A stretch of DNA of 64,000 nucleotides from Micropterix aruncella (lineage: Eukaryota > Arthropoda > Insecta > Lepidoptera > Micropterigidae). The DNA is taken from contig OX155961.1 in NCBI GenBank assembly GCA_944548615.1, forward strand, positions 19,056,746-19,120,745, given 5' to 3'. Both the position numbers and the translations under genes were made by a program. The notes beneath the pieces are model-generated. The model did no database searches, was not told where the DNA came from, and saw only the letters and a list, made by a program, of their open reading frames with translations. This document shows positions 57,400 through 64,000 of the stretch, piece after piece. Position 1 is the first letter of the stretch. Every line of letters begins with the position of its first letter.

Positions 57400-57625
57400 T
57401 CAGGCGGCAATGGCGGCAGCAGTGGCATAGTGATGCTATTGCCGCGTCCAATAATAAATTCAAATTCAAAATTCAATTTCACGCTTTGTGGCGCTGTTGA
57501 TTGGTCGTTTGTATCGATGGCCAGCGACGGTGGCCGGCGAACCAAACCGCCGATCCGCCCTACTGACGCCTACAACTTTTTCAGCCCTTTTTACCGCCCT
57601 TTGCTTTCATTCCGCTTAAATTGTT
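57400..57625 (+). repeat. GC-rich duplicated module 2, copy 1
   Basis: Shares with 60190-60400, in order: caaaattcaatttcacgctt, gattggtcgtttgtatcgat, ggccggcgaaccaaaccgcc and gatccgccc(t/c)(a/g)ctgacgcc. Same orientation, 2.76 kb apart. Reading frames are short and differ between copies. Not a recognised transposon. Confidence 0.75.
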
Positions 57626-57839
57626 ACTTTTACTTTCCCGGCCTACCACAATATGATGAGGGAAAGTGTTATGAATGCGCCAATATTTTATTCGAGGTTG
57701 AGAAAGAAATATCCATTTAGACCCTCTGCAACGATGATAAAAACCGTTTCCTAGCGCCCAAAACGCTTAAATCCAATCGAGATGAAAATTGGCAAGCAGG
57801 CATAATTTGGTCATGGCAAGAGTTATTTATTAAAGGGCA
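57626..57839. other. No recognisable feature
   Basis: Nothing identified. Confidence 0.35.
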
Positions 57840-58065
57840 ATATATTAAAAAGAATAAAAAACACTACTGCCGTTACAGAAAGTGAATTTATATTTTTTTA
57901 ATTATATTTTTCTATTAAATATTTGTTGTGTTTGTATTTATCAATAGGGATACATATATATTTCAGGAATGTACTCAATCAGACCTGTCATTTGACACTA
58001 GACACGATATATTTATGTTAATTTATTGACATTTGGATATTTAGACAACTGCTTACCTACTTGAT
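57840..58065 (+). repeat. Dispersed AT-rich repeat (family of 12148 and 34775)
   Basis: tattaaaaagaataaaaaac, tgccgttacagaaagtgaa, then gacactagacacgatatatt and atgttaatttattgacattt as at 12148-12400. Confidence 0.65.
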
Positions 58066-58339
58066 ATTTTGACAATTAAAGTACCTATAAGAATGACTCT
58101 TGAGATGACATAGCGATTCTAAAGATACCACACACTTCTAATCGGTTTAGAAGTTATGGCAGAATTAATAAACTGAAAACATACATACTTAGATGAATCT
58201 GGAGGCTAAAAAGGCTATGGCTAAAATCAGTCCACCGGACGACGCAGTAGCCATATTTTAATTTCGAAATACCTATTTGACTTGTCGACTTAGAATTTTG
58301 GAACACAGGTGCCTTGTTGGGCCAAAATCGATCGTGTTT
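58066..58339. other. No recognisable feature
   Basis: Mixed sequence without domain. Confidence 0.35.
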
Positions 58340-58600
58340 ATTGCGCTAAAATTCTCACTATTCACCCTTGTCCTGGATATCCCTTTTCAACCAGACCAAC
58401 CTCCTACCCGAAGAGACATCACGCTCAAATTACTTTCATAAGTTTTTGGCTACTTGCCGGGAATGTTTTAGGGTGACACAAGCGATTTCTTTTTACTGTA
58501 TGCTAGTATCTGGTTAGACCTACTAACGGTCACAAGGTCTAACATATTTAACAGACTTGCTGTATAATTTGTGGTATTATAACCTATAACACTGTATCAT
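58340..58600 (-). pseudogene. Retroelement C-terminal relic, related to 59540-59790
   Basis: On the minus strand, KRNRLCHPKTFPASSQKLMK is a worn version of the sequence at 59790-59610. Stops follow. The parent element is unknown; the position before a UTR and A-tail in the second copy suggests a LINE ORF. Confidence 0.5.
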
Positions 58601-58619
58601 TATCGTCATCAAAGTTATA

Positions 58620-58860
58620 TTGATTTATTTAATTAATTTAACCACGCATTTACAATAAATATGCATCGCTAATATTCATGTCAATATTTAATAAGTATTC
58701 AAATTATTAAAATAAAAATATAAATTGAATACGACCGACATGAGCATTAGCATGTAAGTGCTGCTGCTGCCCAATTAAGTGCTAGGACTTGTTCCAGGGC
58801 AGCGAGCTCTCTAGATTTGTATTGTCATATATTTGGCAATGGCAAAAAGACGAGAAAAAA
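58620..58860 (-). mobile_element. LINE 3' UTR (minus), family of 13720-13964
   Basis: gctgctgctgcccaattaag, gacttgttccagggcagcga and gctctctag match the reverse complement of the 13.7-kb copy. The tail side (58620-58640) is AATTAATTAAAT-like. Confidence 0.7.
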
Positions 58861-59440
58861 ATATATAAATATACATTACCATTACAAATTCAAACTATTT
58901 AACAAAACAAGAAATATAAAAAAATAGAATACAGAAAATAAATAATCGTGTTAAATAATATATGCGTATCGTTTGATGGCCATAAGATTTGCGGTAGAGT
59001 ATGGATTTTTTTCGATACATAAAACAGGTATGTCAAGTGTTATGAAATTGGTTGAATAACTTTTTTATAAATTGATGGGACATAAGTGTCCTGGTGGTCC
59101 ATAAAGATGCCAAATTACAACTTTTCCTGAAATATGTTTATTTTGTATTTAACTCAGAAAGCTTACCTTTTAAAAGGTAAAAAAATAAAAATGAAAAAGT
59201 CGCCATAAATATTTCATTTATTTATTTAAAATCAACCGGATTCGTTGGTAATTTGCGATATTTTGAAAAAAAATACGGTATAGTTTTAAATAATAATTTT
59301 ATTTTATATTTGCTTATATTATATAATATTCCGATGTCTCAATAACATCTATACAATATACTTTAAAATTATTCGTATTCGATAATTAATAAAGTATATT
59401 TTGAAATTATGCGACACATACGTCCTATAGTTACGGTTTT
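58861..59440. other. AT-rich DNA, nothing recognised
   Basis: No coding or repeat signal. Confidence 0.4.
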
Positions 59441-59790
59441 TATTTTTTTTTTTAATTCAGGAAATTCACAATAAAAGCCTAAAGCTAAAATAAACTATAC
59501 ATACATTAAAGAAAATAACCCATAGCAAGATGTGATACGCTTGTGCTAGAGCGGACATTACACTGCATTCGATATTTAATCCATTTAAGAAACGCTAGAC
59601 GGTTAATGTGCTACATTGTCACTATCCGTGCTCGTCGCCAATATCTCTTTTAACCAAGTCAACCGCCATCCCGAAGAGATATCACGCTCAGAATCCTTTA
59701 ATAAATCCTTGGCCAATTGCCGGAAAAATCTTGGGTGACATAATCGATTTTTTCTCACTGTATGCTAGTAACTGATTAGACCTATGTACT
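59441..59790 (-). pseudogene. Retroelement C-terminus with 3' UTR and A-tail (minus)
   Basis: The minus strand reads HTVRKNRLCHPRFFRQLAKD, then LLKDSERDISSGWRLTWLKE and ILATSTDSDNVAH before a stop near 59610. A UTR with cccatagcaagatgtgatac and a poly-A tail (TTTTTTATTTTTTTT at 59441 on the plus strand) follow. The layout is that of a LINE 3' end. I do not recognise the protein family of this tail. Confidence 0.55.
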
Positions 59791-60189
59791 AATTATACGC
59801 ATGTTTCACGGACTGCATGTATATTTTGTGATATTATCACTTATTGGCACCTCCACACGTTGGAGAATGTTCGTCTCCAAGTTGGTGTAAATAACTACTA
59901 AGGAAACATATATGAAAAACTCCTATGGCAGATATGCCAACGTCACCACAAAAATATGAGCTGTGGTTGTCAGCCTGCGAGCCGGGCCTCCGCACTCTGC
60001 AAACCTCTTCTATCTTAGCTGGCTGTTTTTTTTATTTCAAAATCCGCATCTTATACATTACCTAGTCTGTAACACGAACAATCACCACTGTATCAATATC
60101 GCCACCACAGTTATATATGCGTTTAATAATAAGTATCTAGAAATTGCCACAAAAGTGTCAGAATTTAGGGCGGATTTACGTATGACACT
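59791..60189. other. Mixed DNA, nothing firm
   Basis: Part of 60060-60130 (cactgtatcaatatcgcca, cagttatat) resembles 58590-58622, so the retroelement relic may continue here after an interruption. No gene. Confidence 0.35.
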
Positions 60190-60405
60190 TTTAGTTTGAA
60201 TGGTGGCAGTGGTCGCGGTGGCAACTTGACGCCGTTGCGGCGCCCAATAATAATTTTAAATTCAAAATTCAATTTCACGCTTTGTGACGCCGTCGATTGG
60301 TCGTTTGTATCGATGGCCGGTGACGGAGGCCGGCGAACCAAACCGCCGATCCGCCCCGCTGACGCCTACACCTTTTTCCGCCCTTTTTTCCGCCAGCCAT
60401 AGACC
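60190..60405 (+). repeat. GC-rich duplicated module 2, copy 2
   Basis: Second copy of 57400-57625, same orientation. Confidence 0.75.
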
Positions 60406-60540
60406 CGCGTTTGATTGGATTCCGCCCCTATTAAATTATTACTTTTTTATCCGTGCTAGTTTTTAACAATTTCTGAAACGAATATAAAAGAAAATTTCTC
60501 AAGGGAGAATCGTAAATTTCTTTGAAAACTGTTGTACTTG

Positions 60541-60805
60541 TATGAAATCGAAGTCTATCTCGGTTTTGGATATTAAAAATAAGATAAAAACAAATTTACC
60601 GCACGAAGTTTGTAACACCAGACGTTTCGGCGATGTTGCAACCGCCGTTGTCCAGGATAGACTAAAGTTCTTCCAATCGTCATTTACGGGATGACGGCAA
60701 ACTGCTGCTGTTAATCTTCAGATTATTACGCAGATGGGGCGGCGGGTTCGGACCACGGGAATTTTGAAAATCCGTCTTGCACACCACACTCACTGTATCT
60801 TGCTT
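60541..60805 (-). mobile_element. Penelope-like element terminal fragment, diverged
   Basis: atgaaatcgaagtctatctc, aaatttaccgcacgaagttt, agacgtttcggcgatgttgc, gccgttgtccaggatagact and gaaaatccgtcttgcacacc follow the order of 38063-38330 with many changes. It is an older member than the intact element. Confidence 0.75.
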
Positions 60806-60999
60806 ACAGACAAAACACAACCCCAAACTTCAAAAGACGGTTACAAACTCTCTTCTACTTGAAACCTTCTTCCTATTCGATAAATAATCTTATATTCGAC
60901 CAATAATCGTTTCCTGCGACAGTTACAATTTAAATAAATATTAGCATATTTATAAATTAAAAAGAAATTGAAATTGAAATTCAAATTATATATTAAGGT

Positions 61000-61246
61000 T
61001 CTTCTTCTCCTTCTTCTTCCTCAGCCTGGTTTGGTCCACTCCTGGACGTAGGCCTCTTCCTTCTTCTTCCATGCCTCTCTGTCTGCCCTCAGCCAGTTGG
61101 TTCCCGCTGCTTTCCTGATGTCGTCAAGCCATCGAATCTGTGAGCTCCCTACGCCTCGCTTTGTGGCTCTTGGTGTCCGCTGGACAAGCTTCTTCGGCCA
61201 ACTCGCTTCTTCCTGCCTTGAGACGTGACCTGCCCAGCCCCACTTC
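61000..61246 (-). pseudogene. RTE-like LINE C-terminus, downstream part
   Basis: The minus strand reads WGWAGHVSRQEEASWPKKLV, GSSQIRWLDDIRKAAGTNWL and DREAWKKKEEAYVQEWTKPG, then a stop at 61021 and a GAAGAAGAAGG tail. W-WAGHV-RQ, RW-DDI---AG and EEAYVQ-W are the C-terminal signature of RTE-type elements in insects. The frame is intact and continues upstream at 62026 once the inserted LINE is set aside. Confidence 0.85.
61242..61246 (+). repeat. 5-bp target duplication, left
   Basis: ACTTC, repeated at 62021-62025 around the inserted LINE. Confidence 0.65.
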
Positions 61247-62020
61247 GATAGATAGATAGATAGATAGATTTTTATTCGAAGTAGACTTATAGTACTTTCC
61301 GAACGCCTTATATTTCTAGACATTTATGCCTTGCTTGTAGGCTTTACCATTGATTACTACACTATGTAATCACTATATGATCACTACGTAATAGTAATAA
61401 TAATAATAATAATAACATTAAACAAATGGTTTTTATAGCTATGTTACACAAAAACGACTTGACCAGACCAATGTATCGCTTAAAAAATCTTCAATTTTAT
61501 AATAGCCTTTAGAGCACAAAGTATCTTTAACAATTTTTCTAAATTTAGTGTCTGGTAAAAGGGTTAGTTCCTCAGGCAAAGTGTTATAATAGCGAACACC
61601 GTCTCCAATAAAAGATTTACTAACTTTTGCTAACCTAGAGCCCGTAATGGCTAGTTTATTTTTGAACCTGGTGTTCCTATTGTGAATGTCACCCAACCTA
61701 CGGAACCTGTGCAAGTTTTTACAAACATACATTATGTTATCGAATATATACTGACTATAAACCGTCAGAATATTGATCTATTTAAATTTCTCTTTTAGCG
61801 ATGCTCGGGAGTTTAAACAATAAATGGATCGTATGGTTCTTTTCTGCAAAGTAAATATCGTTTGCATATCGGCTGCGAGACCCCAGAGCAAAATCCCATA
61901 CGACATTATACTATGGAAGTAGCAGAAATAGACAGTTCTGGCAGTAACTTCATCGGTTAGTTGCCTTATTTGACGTACCGCAAATGCTGCCGAGCTAAGT
62001 CTTCCAGCTAATAAATCAAT
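61247..62020 (-). pseudogene. LINE C-terminus inserted into RTE-like LINE
   Basis: On the minus strand: SAAFAVRQIRQLTDEVTART, VYFCYFHSIMSYGILLWGLA, ADMQTIFTLQKRTIRSIYCL, then one stop, LTVYSQYIFDNIMYVCKN, GSRLAKVSKSFIGDGVRYYN and TLPEELTLLPDTKFRKIVKD to the stop at 61439. This is a Jockey/CR1-like ORF2 tail. The UTR ends in a GATA repeat (61247-61270) that serves as its 3' tail. Only one stop was noticed in about 190 codons. Confidence 0.85.
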
Positions 62021-62155
62021 ACTTCAGCCTGGCCATGCGCCTTCGTATTTCTTAATTGCCCACTCTTTTGCAGTGACTGATATCCAGCATTGCTCTTTCC
62101 ATGGCCTTTTGGTATATTCTAATGCGGTTGGCACTGCTCAGCGTTAGAGGCTAAA
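62021..62155 (-). pseudogene. RTE-like LINE C-terminus, upstream part
   Basis: The minus strand reads SSANRIRIYQKAMERAMLDI, SHCKRVGN, a stop, then EIRRRMARLK, which runs directly into WGWAGHV of the downstream part. QRAMERAMLG and IR--EIRRRT are RTE landmarks. It breaks off at about 62155. Confidence 0.8.
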
Positions 62156-62949
62156 AAGAGAAAATCGCGGAGAAATGTAGATAATTGGACTTGATTAGAA
62201 ATAATGAGTTGGAAGACGGTATTTAGATATATAGATATATAATACAGATACTTAGTATACTTTATATATAAATATATTTATACTAGGTACTGCTGTGTTG
62301 CACAATAAATATTAAAGTGAATGTATTTGATTTAAACACAATGCATGTGTGTTTGTTACAAAATATTTTAAATGTGTATGTTAGTTAGAGATTAGTCAAT
62401 AAAATTCAACTTTTTTCTGAAACATCGAGGAAAACAGTTCATCTTTATGTTGTCAAGGATTCTGAACATGAAACTGATAAATAAAATACAAGTATAGCTC
62501 TTGTTTTTAAGTTTTTGAAGCTTTTCATAATTGACTATGCATGTATTCGCCTGCCTTCCTGCCTACCTGATCACTGATGGCGCAATCGCCTGCCTTTTGC
62601 CTGCCTGTTGTACATAGTGACGCCATATGAACAAGATATTGAATAGTACGATTCATCTTGTCTAATAAAATACAGGTATTTAAAATGGTAAAATGGTATT
62701 TAATATAGGTATAAATATAGGTATTTACGTAGATTACAGTAATACTTTCTTAAAAACAGATCAGCAGTGATTTAATTCAATTCATTTCTTTATCATGGAA
62801 ATCACACAGTAATACTATGTAAAAAAAATACATTAAAAAAAACAAAACCGACTAAGAATTTCTATAATTTTACAGACCTTACGTAGATTACATTGACAAC
62901 TACTTAATGTAATTAAAATATTTAAAAAAATCTAATAAATAAAAGACTT
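62156..62949. other. AT-rich DNA, nothing recognised
   Basis: A small cctgcctgcctt-type repeat (cgcctgccttcctgcctacc and cgcctgccttttgcctgcct near 62550-62606). No gene. Confidence 0.4.
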
Positions 62950-63220
62950 GTGTTTAGGGTGTGCGTGTGTGTGGGTGTGTGTGTGGGTTTGTGCTTACTT
63001 TCTGGGTGTTGAGTGTGAGTGCGAGCGTTAGTGTGCGGATTGAGTATCTAGAATGTCCGAAATATTGTTTAAAGTTTTTGTATAAATAATAATATAAAAT
63101 AATGAAAATCATTGCCATAAAAATATACGAGTAATAAGAGTAATAATAATCAATAAAATAGCTAAGCAAATAGTTTTATTGGTAAAGACTTGATATACGG
63201 ATTATATGTAAGTGTTTAAG
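62950..63220 (-). repeat. Dispersed repeat with GT-rich end, inverted copy of 7560-7860
   Basis: gtgtgtgtgggtgtgtgtgt, gtgtgagtgcgagcgttagt and gtatctagaatgtc are the reverse complement of 7770-7855. Confidence 0.6.
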
Positions 63221-63589
63221 GAAATATTAAAAATGTCAATTCCATTTGAATAGTATTATAAAACTCACATCAGCGTGTGAGTACTTATTTATGAATGAAT
63301 TCGTATTGAAATATATTACAAGACTAGGCGAAAAAGTAATAGCGTTCCGGCATTCGGTGATGTCCCATGATACAAAAACGGAGCAGTGACAAGTTTGTTT
63401 TTTAGTAGATCACAAGCAGCAAACGTAAATTTTGCAAGATAAAGCTAGTTTAATTCAAAAAGTCTATTTCTGGGTTCTTAAACGCATCGACATAGTGTTT
63501 TCTAAAACTATCAAAATAATTCCCAAACGCTGGTAATTCCCAAACTATCAACGTCGACCTAAAAGCTTTTATATGCTGTTTTCTTTAAT
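63221..63589. other. No recognisable feature
   Basis: AT-rich; nothing identified. Confidence 0.4.
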
Positions 63590-63810
63590 TTTGTTTTTAC
63601 GACGAAATTGTTGTCCCCTCTCGCTTACATAACCGAGGCCAACCGCCAGAAAAATGACGTCATTGGGTGTTATCGGTGTCCATCGGCTCGGCGGAAACTT
63701 TCTTTGGGAGTTTTTTGCCGATGAAGGGGCCGTTTTTCGCATTGACCGAGTCGGTTTTGTCATGAAGGCAACTGACCACTTGCCACCGCGCCCCGCTACT
63801 ATAATGTCCT
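63590..63810. other. GC-richer island
   Basis: ccgccagaaaaatgacgtca (a CRE-like TGACGTCA at 63653-63660) and tttgggagttttttgccgat. A 64-codon minus-strand frame has no domain. Possible host regulatory DNA. Confidence 0.3.
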
Positions 63811-63813
63811 AGA

Positions 63814-63900
63814 TCAGAGGTCGGCAACTATTTTGTATTTTTTACGAATTATTTATATTTATTTTAAAATAATGGCCCATTTTCTGCTCCACTGAAATTT
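63814..63900 (+). mobile_element. hAT-like terminal sequence
   Basis: CAGAGGTCGGCAACTATTTT at 63815-63834 followed by TGTATTTTTTACG resembles hAT ends with CAGAGGTCGGCAACC. No second end was found. Confidence 0.4.
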
Positions 63901-63902
63901 CA

Positions 63903-64000
63903 TGGATCGTAGCGTCATGAAAATTGGCAGCTGTATGTAGTTCTGATGACAATACAATAATATGGTACTGTCGAACTGATCTGATGATGGAGTCGGAAGA
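63903..64000. repeat. Start of second 120-bp array element, cut by window edge
   Basis: gatcgtagcgtcatgaaaat to gatgatggagtcggaaga matches 5505-5602 closely; a 4-base ctac present near 5571 is missing. The array itself would lie beyond the window. Confidence 0.8.

Overview
This is an AT-rich eukaryotic window with no host exon I can recognise. It reads as intergenic DNA, or the inside of a very long intron, of an insect. A moth or butterfly is my best guess. That rests on non-autonomous Helitrons running from TCTATACTAATA to CAGCTAG, many short 3'-end LINE copies of Jockey/CR1-like and RTE-like type, a tRNA-derived SINE, a Penelope-like element and TTAA-flanked MITEs. These styles are familiar from Lepidoptera, but the species cannot be named from sequence alone.

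Layout. 0-10 kb: LINE 3' ends, a 120-bp tandem array (5.5-5.95 kb), two copies of a GC-rich dispersed repeat (2.1-2.9 and 8.2-8.8 kb) and a Tc1-like end. 10-24 kb: three Helitrons (11.44, 14.05, 22.85 kb), a mariner relic pair beside a LINE insertion with a 20-bp target duplication, a 255-bp tandem duplication, several LINE C-terminal relics, Penelope fragments, a TTAA MITE with a triplicated end, and a 200-bp TA microsatellite. 24-36 kb: an inverted pair of MITE-like elements (24.2 and 29.9 kb), a 1.2-kb LINE with YADD reverse transcriptase and an 11-bp target duplication, a tRNA-derived SINE, a duplicated GC-rich module (29.3 and 32.5 kb), a clean TTAA MITE (31.6 kb) and a probable solo LTR (33.0 kb). 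36-43 kb: a hairpin MITE (second copy at 53.4 kb), then the best-preserved coding element, a Penelope-like retroelement (38.06-41.49 kb) with an open 837-codon RT plus GIY-YIG gene, near-identical terminal repeats and a 12-bp target duplication, followed by a MITE with 160-bp inverted repeats. 43-64 kb: more LINE relics, a TIR element (49.25-50.12 kb), a piggyBac transposase relic (54.7-55.4 kb), further GC-rich repeats and modules, an RTE LINE split by another LINE (61.0-62.2 kb), and a second copy of the 120-bp array family running off the right end.

Between the mobile elements lie GC-richer islands (about 6.6-7.1, 10.9-11.3, 14.9-15.2, 27.5-27.9, 33.8-34.2, 35.2-35.5, 46.4-46.7, 48.3-48.6, 55.5-55.7, 63.6-63.8 kb). 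They look neither repetitive nor coding and could be host regulatory DNA. Two of them share a module that ends in CAGGTAAG, and one of these has the form of a recursive-splicing site, which would fit a long plus-strand intron.

No operon-like cooperation of genes exists here. The only gene that looks able to make a full protein is that of the Penelope-like element.
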